A stretch of DNA of 64,000 nucleotides from Deinococcus aerolatus (lineage in GTDB: Bacteria; Deinococcota; Deinococci; Deinococcales; Deinococcaceae), in NCBI RefSeq assembly GCF_014647055.1, contig NZ_BMOL01000007.1, positions 124,001 to 188,000 on the forward strand. The letters are read 5' to 3'. Positions 37,613-53,313 of the stretch are shown in pieces (within the stretch, counting starts at the first letter, position 1; each line of letters starts with the position of its first letter). The notes beneath the pieces were generated by a model. It made no database searches. It had not been told where the DNA came from and saw nothing but the letters and a program-made list of their open reading frames with translations. The position numbers and the translations under genes were made by a program.

Positions 37613-39559
37613 CTATCCTGCGGCTTTCCCCACCTGCCCGGCGTAGAACTCCGCAATGCCGGCGGCGATAGCCTGGGCGAAGCGTTCGCGGCCCTCAGGA
37701 CTGCCCAGCGCCCGCAGGTTGCCCGCGTCGGTCAGGTAGGCGGTTTCCACCAGCAGGCTGATCTGGGTGGTGGGCCGGGTCAGGGCCAGATCCGCGCCGG
37801 GTTTGAGGCCCGCGCCCGGCCCCAGGTCCGGCAGCCGGGCGCGCAACTGCCCCAGAATGCTGCCGGCCAGCGCCGCTGCCTGCGGATGGGTGAAGTAGAT
37901 TTCCGGGCCACGGACGCCGCGCGGGTCACGCCCGTCCGGCAGGGCGTTGGCGTGGATGGACACCAGCAGATCGGACCCGCTGGCCTCGGCGCTCAGGCCG
38001 CGTTCGTACAGGCCCACGGTGATGTCGGAGATGCGGGTCAGGTTGACGTTGGCCCCCAGGCTGCGCAGCACCTCGGCGGCGCGCAGGGTGATGGGCAGCA
38101 TCAGCGCCTTTTCCGGCACGCGCAGGCTGCCCGCCCCGCCGTTCTGGCTGCCGCCGTGCCCGGCATCCAGGGTGATGGTCCGCCCCTCCAGCGGACGCGC
38201 CGGGTTCAGCACCGGGGGCCGCCGGACACTCAGCACCAGATCCGGTCCGTCGTAGTTGGCGGTAAAGCCCCAGGCCTGTGTTCCGTTCAGGTTCAGCGCC
38301 ACCCGCGTCACGCCCAGGGCCAGCGGGCGCACCTCCACGCCGCCCAGCAGTGGGTCCCGGTCCTCCAGCACAGTCAGCGGCTGCGCGAAAGGGCCGTATA
38401 GCGTGACGGCCAGCCGGCGGCCCCCCTCCTCCTGCTCCAGCCGGAACGGCAGCCGCACGCCGCCCAGCGGAATCCGGACACGCAGGTCAGCAACAGGGGC
38501 AACCGGAATGGGCTCTGCCTCGCGCCTGGGCACAGAGACAGGCCCCAGAGTCACGCCAACAGCCGGCGCAGGAACGGGCGGAATCTCTTCGGGCGGCAGG
38601 GTCGGCACCCCTTCGGCAGGCTCCAGCATGGGCGGCCCGGCGGGCAGTTCCGGCAGGGCAGGACGGTCCAGCGTGATGGCCCCGCCGGCTGCCTGTGCGG
38701 CGGCGCCGGGGCTTACAATCAGCTGCTCCGCCGTGATCAGGGCGCTCACACCAGGGGCCAGGCGCGCACGCACGTCCCCGCCCTGACGGCCCATCAGCAC
38801 AAACGTCATGCCGCCGCGCGGGTAGACCAGCGCCCGGCCTTCCAGCGTGGTGACGGCGAGGTTGGACTGGTTCAGGCCCAGCCCCTCCACGCTGCCGGGT
38901 TTCTGCGTGCCCAGCCGCGCCCCGCCCCCGGTGCTGAGGCGTCCGGGGGCCACCGCCGTCACGGTTTTGCCATCCTGACCCGTCAGCGTGAAGGTGAAGA
39001 TGGCCTGCTGAAACTGCGCCGCGGTGGGCACAACGAAGGTGGCGCGGTACGTCCCGGCTGGCCCCTCGCGCATGGGGGCGGGAGCGGCCCGGCCCAGCCG
39101 GTAGGCGGCCCGGCCCCCCGGTGAACCCTGGAAACTCAGCTCCACGCTGCGCTCGGCGGGCGAGTCTCCGGCAAGATCCCAGAACTCGCGCACCGCTTTG
39201 GGCTGGACGCTCTGCGCGTCAATCACTGTGGGCCGGGCCGCCGCCGCCTGTGCCACGGTGCGGATCACCTTCAGGACAGTCACGCCCGACTGCCCCTCCT
39301 GACGGGCCACCAGCCGCAGGTCGTTGATGCCGGGTTTCAGCGGCCACCACTCCATGAACAGGCCGTCCGGCCCAACGTTGACGCTGCGGCCGTCCACGGT
39401 CAGGCTCGCGCCGGGGGTGACGCTGCCTTCCAGAATGACGTGACCAAAGGCGACGCGGTGGCCGTTTTCCGGGTAGGCGACGAACACGTCCAGGGCGGCC
39501 CGTGCGGCGCAGGCCAGGGAGAGCGCGGCGAGGGCAAGCAGAACGCGGCGGGAACGCAT
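37613..39559 (-). CDS. N-acetylmuramoyl-L-alanine amidase (Amidase_3)
   Basis: A 648-residue secreted cell-wall hydrolase. A signal peptide (MRSRRVLLALAALSLACAARA) is followed by a long beta-rich region (about 25-420, with Pro-rich linkers at about 310-335) and a C-terminal Amidase_3 domain with TLDAGHGGSQNGGAG (about 434-448), the EKA glutamate, LVSIHANALPDG and the last zinc/catalytic Glu in VETAYLTD. It cleaves the lactyl amide bond of peptidoglycan, probably during division or wall turnover. The long N-terminal region is not recognised beyond its beta-rich character. Confidence 0.88.
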   Translation of the reverse strand: MRSRRVLLALAALSLACAARAALDVFVAYPENGHRVAFGHVILEGSVTPGASLTVDGRSVNVGPDGLFMEWWPLKPGINDLRLVARQEGQSGVTVLKVIRTVAQAAAARPTVIDAQSVQPKAVREFWDLAGDSPAERSVELSFQGSPGGRAAYRLGRAAPAPMREGPAGTYRATFVVPTAAQFQQAIFTFTLTGQDGKTVTAVAPGRLSTGGGARLGTQKPGSVEGLGLNQSNLAVTTLEGRALVYPRGGMTFVLMGRQGGDVRARLAPGVSALITAEQLIVSPGAAAQAAGGAITLDRPALPELPAGPPMLEPAEGVPTLPPEEIPPVPAPAVGVTLGPVSVPRREAEPIPVAPVADLRVRIPLGGVRLPFRLEQEEGGRRLAVTLYGPFAQPLTVLEDRDPLLGGVEVRPLALGVTRVALNLNGTQAWGFTANYDGPDLVLSVRRPPVLNPARPLEGRTITLDAGHGGSQNGGAGSLRVPEKALMLPITLRAAEVLRSLGANVNLTRISDITVGLYERGLSAEASGSDLLVSIHANALPDGRDPRGVRGPEIYFTHPQAAALAGSILGQLRARLPDLGPGAGLKPGADLALTRPTTQISLLVETAYLTDAGNLRALGSPEGRERFAQAIAAGIAEFYAGQVGKAAG

Positions 39560-39636
39560 ACGCGAAGGTGTAGCACGCGGGCATGAGGCAAAACTTCACG
39601 CCGCCGGGGCGCGCCCGACGTATCCTGCGCCCATCC

Positions 39637-40779
39637 ATGACTGATCCCCTGGTCACCACCTACCGGGCGCGCGAGGCTCAGTACGCTGCGCTGCGGGACG
39701 CCGCGCTGGCGCACACCACCCGGCTGATCGAGGAAGCGGGGCTGAAGGTTCACAACATCACAGGCCGGCTGAAACGCCCCGAGAGTCTGGCGGACAAGCT
39801 GCGCCGCAAGCCGGGGCGCTACCGCAGCCTGGAGGACGTGACCGATCTGGTGGCCGTGCGCGTCATCACCTATTTCGAGTCGGACGTGGCCGCCGTGTCC
39901 AGGCTGCTGGAGGCCCACCACGAGGTCAACTGGGAACATTCGGTGGACAAGAGCATGATGCATGACCCGGACCGCTTCGGATACATGGGCGTGCATTACG
40001 TGGTGCGGGTGCCGCCGGGACTGGAACAGGTGATGCCGCCCGCCACCGGGGCAGCGCCGCCCATGCCTGATCTGATCCCTGCGGGTCAGCACTACGAGGT
40101 ACAGATCCGCTCGATTCTCCAGCACGCCTGGGCCGAGATCGAGCATGACCTGGGCTACAAGAACCGCGAGGCCGTCCCGCGCGAGGTTCAGCGCCGCTTC
40201 TACCGGCTGGCCGGACTGCTGGAAATGGCCGACGAGGAGTTCATGGCCCTGGACCGGCTGTCGCGCGACTATGCCGCCACCCTGCCCGAGCGCGTCCGGA
40301 CCGAGCCGGACAGCGTGTTCATTGACGCCCAGAGCATCGGTCACCTGCTGGAAGTCTCGCCGGTGCGCGATCTGGATGAGGCGGTGGCCGACGCGCTGGG
40401 CGTGCCGCTGCTGACCCGCTGGCCCGATCCGGAACGGCCCCAGCGCCTTGCCACGCTGCTGCACTACGTCGGCGTGCATTCGGTGGGCGGGCTGCTGGGC
40501 GAACTGCGGCGCAACAGGCGCGACATTCTGGACTTCGCCGTCCGCCTGCTGCCGCGTCTGCCACAGGCGTGGCTGCCCGCCGGCGGCGCCCGCCCCGGCA
40601 CCGGGCTGGTGAATCACGCCCTGCTGCGCGCCTGCGCCAACCCCAGCCTGAGTCCGCAGGAAATCATCAACGCGCTGGACATGTCCGGCATCCTGAGCAC
40701 GCGCCAGATGGTGGACACCGTGCTGGAAACCTACGCCGAGGTGGCGGGCGAGACCGAGCTTGATCCTCGCCATTCGTAG
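39637..40779 (+). CDS. RelA/SpoT-domain protein (small alarmone synthetase-like)
   Basis: A 380-residue protein with a single nucleotidyltransferase RelA_SpoT domain: [21 protein letters not shown] (about 64-84) and [22 protein letters not shown] (about 154-175). There is no HD hydrolase domain and no TGS/ACT, so it is a synthetase rather than a bifunctional Rel. The C-terminal 170 residues are an extra helical extension that usual small alarmone synthetases (about 210-260 residues) lack. It would make (p)ppGpp under some stress. A TATCCT box lies 10 nt before the ATG at 39637. Confidence 0.83.
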   Translation: MTDPLVTTYRAREAQYAALRDAALAHTTRLIEEAGLKVHNITGRLKRPESLADKLRRKPGRYRSLEDVTDLVAVRVITYFESDVAAVSRLLEAHHEVNWEHSVDKSMMHDPDRFGYMGVHYVVRVPPGLEQVMPPATGAAPPMPDLIPAGQHYEVQIRSILQHAWAEIEHDLGYKNREAVPREVQRRFYRLAGLLEMADEEFMALDRLSRDYAATLPERVRTEPDSVFIDAQSIGHLLEVSPVRDLDEAVADALGVPLLTRWPDPERPQRLATLLHYVGVHSVGGLLGELRRNRRDILDFAVRLLPRLPQAWLPAGGARPGTGLVNHALLRACANPSLSPQEIINALDMSGILSTRQMVDTVLETYAEVAGETELDPRHS

Positions 40780-40884
40780 TAGACCATTCGGAGTGAAACA
40801 GGGCCTGGGAGCAGATTGAGCCGAAAGGGCTGATGGGCCCTGGCAGGCTCCGGGCCGCGTCCGTATTCTGTCGCCCAGTCCCCC

Positions 40885-40913
40885 TTGCACTCCTTCCGCA
40901 TTTCCTGTATTCT
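40885..40913 (+). promoter_or_regulatory. Promoter of the DEAD-box helicase gene
   Basis: TTGCAC (40885-40890), 17-bp spacer, TATTCT (40908-40913). Transcription near 40920 gives a leader of about 145 nt, unusually long for this window. Confidence 0.6.
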
Positions 40914-41064
40914 TTTTCTTCGTGCGCTGACCAGGAAGGGCCTGGCAGCCGGAAGGTACCCCCATTTTCAATATCCACGGATATGCTGTTCGGAGCCACG
41001 CGCTCGTTGGGACAAAGGCATTTGGTGGTCACTGGGGCAACGTGCTTTCCCGAAAGGACTACAA

Positions 41065-42876
<1,812 letters not shown>

Positions 42877-42900
42877 GCGGTAAGGAATAAAAATAAAAGA

Positions 42901-42931
42901 GCGCCCCTGCCTGATGGCGGGGGCGTTCTAC
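42901..42931 (+). terminator. Hairpin after the DEAD-box gene
   Basis: A GC-rich stem of about 12 bp around a TGAT loop (GCCCCTGCC...GGCGGGGGC), but without a T run on this strand; the reverse strand has a T-rich stretch beside it. Termination is likely but not certain. Confidence 0.45.
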
Positions 42932-43025
42932 TGCACCGCCGAGAAGTCCGGCGTTCGACAGTCGATTGGCCTGGACCTGTATTTCCCTTATCTAGCCCTC
43001 TTGCCTTTCCCCCTCCCCAAACCCG

Positions 43026-43031
43026 TAAGCT
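43026..43031 (+). promoter_or_regulatory. Leaderless-type -10 box of the ilv leader
   Basis: TAAGCT ends 7 nt before the ATG of the leader peptide, so translation begins at the very 5' end of the mRNA. A weak -35 TTGCCT is at 43001-43006. Confidence 0.55.
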
Positions 43032-43038
43032 GTACGGC

Positions 43039-43092
43039 ATGAGTGCGAACCTCGTGGTCGTAATTCTCAGCATCGGGGGTTTCCGAGGCTGA
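43039..43092 (+). CDS. ilvL: ilv operon leader peptide
   Basis: A 17-residue peptide, MSANLVVVILSIGGFRG. Leu, Val or Ile make up seven of the eight residues from position 5 to 12. Such peptides sense supply of charged branched-chain tRNAs: if ribosomes stall on these codons, an antiterminator forms. The ATG comes 7 nt after the -10, so it is leaderless, and no Shine-Dalgarno exists. The terminator follows at 43113-43145. A computed alternative is CGGGGGT (43074-43080) pairing with ACCCCCG (43112-43118), which would prevent the terminator. Confidence 0.8.
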   Translation: MSANLVVVILSIGGFRG

Positions 43093-43112
43093 GCAACGCG
43101 CCATGCCGCACA

Positions 43113-43145
43113 CCCCCGCCCCAGCCGAGGCGGGGGATTTTTTTT
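43113..43145 (+). terminator. ilv attenuator terminator
   Basis: CCCCCGCC (43113-43120) pairs perfectly with GGCGGGGG (43129-43136) around an 8-nt loop, followed by A and eight T residues. The T run ends right before the AGGAGG of ilvB. Confidence 0.9.
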
Positions 43146-43155
43146 AGGAGGCTTT

Positions 43156-44930
<1,775 letters not shown>

Positions 44931-44934
<4 letters not shown>

Positions 44935-45539
44935 CCGATCCCGTCCCCTACGATCAACTGCTGTCCATCCTGGTGCGCGACGAACCGCGCGTGTTGACCC
45001 GCATCACGGCGCTGTTCGGGCGGCGCGGCTACAACATCAAGAGCCTGAGCGTGGGCAACACCGAGCACCCCGGCGTCTCGCGCATGACCATCGTGGTCCA
45101 CGGCGACCGGGGCGTGGTGGAACAGGCCATCCGCCAGCTGGAGAAGCTGCACGACGTGATGAAGATCATCGACCACAGCCTGGAAAAGTATGTGGACCGC
45201 GAGCTGGTGCTGGTCAAGGTGGCCATCACGCCCGAGAGCCGCGTGGAGGTGCGCCAGATCGCCGAGGACTTCCGCAGCCGGATTGTGGATGTGGGTCGCC
45301 ACGCCTTAACCTTTGAAGTCACGGGCGACGAGGGCAAACTGACCGCCTTTATCGAGCAGATGCGCCCCTTCGGCATCCTGGAGACCATGCGGACGGGCCG
45401 CATTGCCCTGACGCGCGGCAGCAACGCGGAGATCGCCAGCCACATCTACCATGAGGGCGAGACGCAGACACTGCGCCCCGTGGTCGAGGGTGTGGAAGCG
45501 CGTGAGGAACGGGCGCGTGGAGTTCCGAATCTGTTCTAA
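44931..45539 (+). CDS. ilvN: Acetolactate synthase, small (regulatory) subunit
   Basis: A 202-residue ACT-domain protein. The ACT domain is LLSILVRDEPRVLTRITALFGRRGYNIKSLSVGNTEHPGVSRMTI (about residues 10-55), and a C-terminal domain follows. It binds valine and controls the catalytic subunit, and increases its activity. The ATG overlaps the stop of ilvB by four bases. The longer reading frame to the left is ruled out because it lies inside ilvB. Confidence 0.95.
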
Positions 45540-45691
45540 ATGGCGCTTGAATTGACCGGCATGCTGGAGGGGTGCCTCTCAAGTCAGCCCCCCTGTGCAG
45601 CTGACTTGCCCTGAGCCAAAGCTGAGGGGAACTGTCTTCCTCCCCTAGCCCACATTCCCCCCCAACCCCTCACCTGTAGGAGAATCCCCCA
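45540..45691. other. ilvN-ilvC gap with two inverted repeats
   Basis: Holds a perfect 9-bp inverted repeat CAAGTCAGC (45580-45588) / GCTGACTTG (45600-45608), then a second imperfect hairpin (CCCTGAGC / GCTGAGGG). No T run follows either. It may slow or regulate entry into ilvC or protect the mRNA; no separate promoter is clear. TAGGAG precedes the ilvC ATG. Confidence 0.5.
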
Positions 45692-46702
<1,011 letters not shown>

Positions 46703-46723
46703 GCTTCCGGCGGTTCAAGGATG

Positions 46724-46751
46724 ACCCTCTCCTGTCTGGAGGGGGTTTTTT
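46724..46751 (+). terminator. Intrinsic terminator of ilvC
   Basis: A 9-bp stem (ACCCTCTCC / GGAGGGGGT, one G-U) with a 5-nt loop and six T residues. Confidence 0.88.
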
Positions 46752-46766
46752 CTGCTTCTCCGGTGC

Positions 46767-49283
<2,517 letters not shown>

Positions 49284-49396
49284 ATCCCGCAGGCTAGCGC
49301 AGCGCGGTATTGGGCAACGGTGAGCGGAGGGACTGACCGCCCGCATCCTGAACCCACGCTCAGCAACTCCAGCGGCAACAATGGCGTAATGGGGGC

Positions 49397-49630
49397 ATGA
49401 AACTTCCACGCACCCGCACGGTCAAGGGCAACCCCAGACGTTCCGCCTCTACCCTGAGCAAACTGCTGGTCTACGCGCCGATGGCCCTGCAGGTGATCGG
49501 CCTGCTACGCCGCAGCCGGAAGGTCAAACGCGGCAAGTACCTCAAGGCGCGCAAGCGGGACCGCGCCCTCGACTTTCTGCTGGGCCAGGCCGAACGTCGG
49601 CTGGGCGGCGCGGGGCGCAGGCGGCGCTGA
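49397..49630 (+). CDS. Small basic protein of unknown function
   Basis: 77 residues, with a Lys/Arg-rich start (MKLPRTRTVKGNPRR), a hydrophobic middle (LLVYAPMALQVIGLLRRS) and a very basic tail ending in Arg-Arg-Arg-Arg. It might bind nucleic acid or the membrane. It is divergent from priA and about 60 bp upstream of queG. Nothing recognised; the coding call rests on codon-position GC and its position. Confidence 0.55.
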   Translation: MKLPRTRTVKGNPRRSASTLSKLLVYAPMALQVIGLLRRSRKVKRGKYLKARKRDRALDFLLGQAERRLGGAGRRRR

Positions 49631-49690
49631 GCGCTGGCCCCGGTCACCACACTCCTTTCTCACACCCGGCGGCGCGGCATACTGGCCCGC

Positions 49691-50803
49691 ATGAGTGCCC
49701 CTGCAGAACTGCTTGCCGACCTGGCCCAGAGTCTGGGCGCAGACGCAGTGGGCTGGGCGGCGGCACAGGTGCCTGCCGGGGCGGTGGAGGAATACGCCCG
49801 CTGGCTGGACGCTGGACGTCACGCAGGGATGGCCTACCTGGAACGGCAGCTTCCGGCACGGGCCGATCCGTCCTCTCGGCTGGAAGGCGTGGGCAGCGTG
49901 CTGGTGCTGGGCGTGTCGCACGCCTTCGAGGACCCGCCCAGACCCCCGGACGGCGTCCGGGTGGGGCGTGTCGCCCGCTACGCCTGGACACCGGACTACC
50001 ACGATCAGTTGCAGCCCCTTCTGACCCGCCTGGAAACCGAGGCCGCCGCGCTGGGCGTCCGGGCGCGCGGCTACGTGGACCACGGCCCAGTGATGGAACG
50101 CCTGTTTGCCTCGGGCGCGTTCCTGGGCTGGCGGGGCAAGTCGGGGATGCTGGTCAGCACGCATCTGGGCGCGTTCGTGACGCTGGCCGTGCTGCTGACG
50201 GACCTGCCATTTGGAGGCACGGGCGAGGCCCACCCGGACCGCTGCGGCCGGTGCTTCCGCTGCGTGGCCGCCTGCCCGACGAACGCGATTGGTGGTGACC
50301 GCGCCATCGACGCCCGGCGCTGCATCTCGTACCTGACCATCGAACACCGCGGCGCCATTCCATCCGAATTCCGGGAGGGAATAGGCGAGTGGCTGTTCGG
50401 CTGCGACGTGTGCAGTGAGGTTTGCCCGTGGTCCCACAGGGCCGGGCCGCTGGCTGAATTGCTGCGGCCACAGCCGGAACTGGCGAACCCCGATTTGGGG
50501 GCCTTTTTCGGCATCGGGGAAAGGGAATTCAATCGGCGTTTTGTGGGCACGGCGTTTCTGCGCCCGCGCCGCAAGGGGATGGCCCGCAACGCGCTGACGG
50601 TGCTGGGCAACACCCGCGCGCCCGAGGGCTGGCCGCTGCTGCTGGCCGGCATATCAGACCCCGCCCCCGAAGTGCGTGAGGCGGCGGCCTGGGCCCTGGC
50701 CCGCTGGGGCGAACTGGACCGGGTCCGCGCCCTGCTGAGTGACCCGGACGAACTGGTGAGCGGCAGTGCGGCCCGTTTGCTGTCCAGTTCCCCAGTTGTC
50801 TAG
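49691..50803 (+). CDS. queG: Epoxyqueuosine reductase QueG
   Basis: A 370-residue cobalamin-dependent enzyme that reduces epoxyqueuosine to queuosine, the last step of tRNA wobble modification. The iron-sulfur cluster motifs are CGRCFRCVAACPTNAI (about residues 179-194) and CDVCSEVCPW (about 238-247). N-terminal motifs VDHGPVMERLFA and GKSGMLVSTHLGAF are typical. The C-terminal 60 residues contain HEAT-like repeats (PEVREAAAWALARWG). A -10-like CATACT lies 7 nt before the ATG, so leaderless. Confidence 0.94.
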   Translation: MSAPAELLADLAQSLGADAVGWAAAQVPAGAVEEYARWLDAGRHAGMAYLERQLPARADPSSRLEGVGSVLVLGVSHAFEDPPRPPDGVRVGRVARYAWTPDYHDQLQPLLTRLETEAAALGVRARGYVDHGPVMERLFASGAFLGWRGKSGMLVSTHLGAFVTLAVLLTDLPFGGTGEAHPDRCGRCFRCVAACPTNAIGGDRAIDARRCISYLTIEHRGAIPSEFREGIGEWLFGCDVCSEVCPWSHRAGPLAELLRPQPELANPDLGAFFGIGEREFNRRFVGTAFLRPRRKGMARNALTVLGNTRAPEGWPLLLAGISDPAPEVREAAAWALARWGELDRVRALLSDPDELVSGSAARLLSSSPVV

Positions 50804-50865
50804 CCCGCCGTCAACAGCATCAAGAATCTTGGGGCAAATGTCAGATACCTGACGCTCGACTTGCC

Positions 50866-50871
50866 TACCAT
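50866..50871 (+). promoter_or_regulatory. Leaderless-type -10 box of the glutaminyl cyclotransferase gene
   Basis: TACCAT ends 6 nt before the GTG at 50878. Confidence 0.55.
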
Positions 50872-50877
50872 GACTGT

Positions 50878-51753
50878 GTGCGCGCCGTCTTCCTGCTTTC
50901 CCTGCTTGGCCTCGTGTCCCTGAATACCGGCCTGTCCCAGTCCACGCCTCCCGCCCCCTCGCCCACCCCTGCTCCGGCCGCCGCGCCAGCCACACCGCCT
51001 ATCCTGACTCCCACCGTCGTCAACCGTTACCCGCATGACCGCGCCGCCTTTACAGAGGGCTTCCAGTACCTCGGCGACGGCACCTACATCGAGAGCACCG
51101 GACTGGTGGGTGAGTCCGGCGTGCGGCGGGTGGACCTGAAGACCGGCAAGGTGCTGGGCAAGGTGGCAACGCCACTGGTGACTGCCTTCGGCGAGGGGGT
51201 CACGGTGCTGGGCGGCCTGGCGTACCACCTGACGTGGCAGGACGGACTGGCCTTCGCCTTTGACATGGCCACCATGAAAGAGGTGGGGCGTTACCGCTAC
51301 AGCGGCGAGGGCTGGGGCCTGACCACCAATGGCCGCGACCTGATCATGAGCAACGGCACCCCCACGCTGGTCTGGCGCGATCCCAAAACCTTCGCCGCCA
51401 CGCGCCGCGTGACCGTCACCGACGGCGGGCAACCGGTCAAGAATCTCAACGAGCTGGAATACGTGCAGGGCAGCATCTACGCCAATATCTGGCTGACCGA
51501 CCGGATTGCCCGCATCGACCCGCAGAGCGGCAAGGTCACCGCCTGGATCGACGTGGCGGCCCTGACCCGCGAGGCCAGCACCAACGCGGCCAAACTGGGC
51601 AGGCCGCTGACCTTCGACGACATTCCCAACGGCATCGCCTACGTGCCAGAGCGCGGCACGCTGCTGCTGACCGGCAAACGCTGGGGCACCGTTTTTGAGG
51701 TCAAGGTACCTGGCGTGGGCCTGACCAACGGACGCGCCCAGCCGCGCCGATAA
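50878..51753 (+). CDS. Glutaminyl-peptide cyclotransferase (plant/bacterial type)
   Basis: A 291-residue secreted protein. A signal peptide (MRAVFLLSLLGLVSLNTGLS) and a Pro/Ala-rich linker (about 22-42) are followed by a five-bladed beta-propeller: RYPHDRAAFTEGFQYLGDGTYIESTG, GEGVTVLGGLAYHLTWQDG, SYSGEGWGLTTNGRDLIMSNGT and NELEYVQGSIYANIWLTDRIARIDP. It cyclises N-terminal glutamine to pyroglutamate, protecting secreted proteins. The linker resembles wall-spanning segments. GTG start with a leaderless promoter; convergent with tmk. Confidence 0.9.
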   Translation: MRAVFLLSLLGLVSLNTGLSQSTPPAPSPTPAPAAAPATPPILTPTVVNRYPHDRAAFTEGFQYLGDGTYIESTGLVGESGVRRVDLKTGKVLGKVATPLVTAFGEGVTVLGGLAYHLTWQDGLAFAFDMATMKEVGRYRYSGEGWGLTTNGRDLIMSNGTPTLVWRDPKTFAATRRVTVTDGGQPVKNLNELEYVQGSIYANIWLTDRIARIDPQSGKVTAWIDVAALTREASTNAAKLGRPLTFDDIPNGIAYVPERGTLLLTGKRWGTVFEVKVPGVGLTNGRAQPRR

Positions 51754-51756
51754 GGC

Positions 51757-52413
51757 TCAGCGGTCCACGTCCGGAAGGAGTGATTGGACTGCTGCCCAGA
51801 CTGCGTGTTCCAGCTCAGCCTCGTTCCGGGTGGCGTCCAGAACCATGAAACGGCCCGGCTCTGCCGCTGCCAGCTCCAGAAAGCCCTGCCGCAGGCGCTG
51901 ATGGAAGGCCAGATCCGCACGCTCCAGTCGGTCTGGCTGGCCACGCCGCGCCGCCCGTTCCAGGCCCAGTTTCGGGTCGAGGTCCAGCAGCACCGTCAGG
52001 TGGGGCCACAGCCCGCCTGTCGCCGCTGCCGTGATGCCACGCAGCAGTTCGGCGTCCAGGCCGCGCCCGGCGCCCTGATACGCCAGACTGGAATCGGCGT
52101 AGCGATCGCAGACCACCACCTCTCCCCGGCCCAGCGCAGGCCGGATGACGTTGGCGACGAGTTGCGCGCGGCTGGCGCTGTACAGCAGGAATTCGGGCAG
52201 CGGGTCGATGGTCAGGTCAGGATCGAGCAGCACCTCCCGGACGCGCGTGCCCAGCGGCGTGCCGCCCGGCTCGCGGGTGACGGTGTGGGGCCGGCCGGCC
52301 GACTCCAGCCGCCGCAGCAGTCGGCCGATCTGGGTGCTCTTGCCCGCGCCCTCCGGTCCCTCGAAGGAGACGAAGAGGCTGGAACCAGGGCGGGCCGGGG
52401 GCTGCGAAAGCAC
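51757..52413 (-). CDS. tmk: Thymidylate kinase
   Basis: A 218-residue kinase that makes dTDP from dTMP. Walker A is FEGPEGAGKSTQ (residues 18-29), the DRY/LID region is VVVCDRYADSSLAYQGAGRGL, and TREPGGTPLG lies at about 46-55. It starts with GTG 3 nt after the end of the Nif3 gene, so both are one operon. In Deinococcus it supports nucleotide supply for repair; this is general knowledge, not shown by the sequence. Confidence 0.94.
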   Translation of the reverse strand: MLSQPPARPGSSLFVSFEGPEGAGKSTQIGRLLRRLESAGRPHTVTREPGGTPLGTRVREVLLDPDLTIDPLPEFLLYSASRAQLVANVIRPALGRGEVVVCDRYADSSLAYQGAGRGLDAELLRGITAAATGGLWPHLTVLLDLDPKLGLERAARRGQPDRLERADLAFHQRLRQGFLELAAAEPGRFMVLDATRNEAELEHAVWAAVQSLLPDVDR

Positions 52414-52416
52414 GGC

Positions 52417-53202
52417 TTACAGGCCCGTTGGGTGGTGCAGAAACTGCCAGGGCAGCCCGAACTCCTCTTCGATCTTCGCGGCCAGAGCGCGAACGCCAAA
52501 GACCTCGGTTTCGTAGTGTCCGGCGAACACCACGTTTACGCCGTATTCGAAAGAGTCGTGGAAGTGCTTGTGTTCCGGCTCGCCGGTCAACAGGGTGTCC
52601 AGGCCCATTGCCGCCGCCTCGGCCACCGCGCCTGCGCCGCCGCCGCTGACGATGCCCAGACGTTTGACGGTGGGCTGGCCCCCGCCGTGAACGAGGCAGA
52701 TCTCGCCGGTCAGTTTCTGCACGCGGTCGGCGAAGTCCTGCAAGGTCTGCTCGAAGGGCAACTCCCCGGCCAGACCGATCTTGTGGCCCGCCCAGTCACC
52801 GAAAGGTACGCGGTTTTCCAGCGACAGCGCCCCCGCGATCATGGCGTTGTTGCCGATCTCCGGGTGGGCGTCCAGCGGAATGTGGGCGGCGTACAGATTG
52901 AGGTCCGCCGCCAGCGCCGTTTGCAGGCGGGTGCGGTGCGGCCCGGTGACGGCCAGCGGATCGCCCCAGAACAGCCCGTGATGCACCAGCAGAAGGTCCG
53001 CGCCGCTATCTGCCGCGTGCTGAAGCGTCTTGGCGCTGGTGTCCACGCTGGCCGCGACACGGGTGATGGTTCCAGTGCCCTCGATCTGAAGGCCGTTCAT
53101 GCTGGGATCGGGGTAGGCGTCGATTTTAAGGTAGTCGCCCAGCCAGCGCACCAGAGCGTCACGGCTGATTTCAGCGGGCTTGCGGGAAGAGGCATCGGTC
53201 AT
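52417..53202 (-). CDS. Nif3-like dinuclear metal center hexameric protein
   Basis: A 261-residue Nif3/DUF34 protein. Metal ligands are in LLLVHHGLFWG, AHIPLDAHPEIGNN and the C-terminal GHYETEVFG. Such proteins form hexameric toroids with two metal ions; they have been linked to GTP cyclohydrolase-like or metal-insertion roles, but the function is unknown. The ATG is 6 nt after a TACAAT box (53209-53214, reverse strand). It precedes tmk in the same operon. Confidence 0.9.
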   Translation of the reverse strand: MTDASSRKPAEISRDALVRWLGDYLKIDAYPDPSMNGLQIEGTGTITRVAASVDTSAKTLQHAADSGADLLLVHHGLFWGDPLAVTGPHRTRLQTALAADLNLYAAHIPLDAHPEIGNNAMIAGALSLENRVPFGDWAGHKIGLAGELPFEQTLQDFADRVQKLTGEICLVHGGGQPTVKRLGIVSGGGAGAVAEAAAMGLDTLLTGEPEHKHFHDSFEYGVNVVFAGHYETEVFGVRALAAKIEEEFGLPWQFLHHPTGL

Positions 53203-53313
53203 GCGGGCATTGTAGAGGTGGGGGCACGGGGCCAATGCCTCTGCAACCACTGGAAACGAGCGGGCCAGCCCACCCCGCGCTGGAGGAAGGGCTGGCCCGC
53301 TCTGCCGCCGGAA

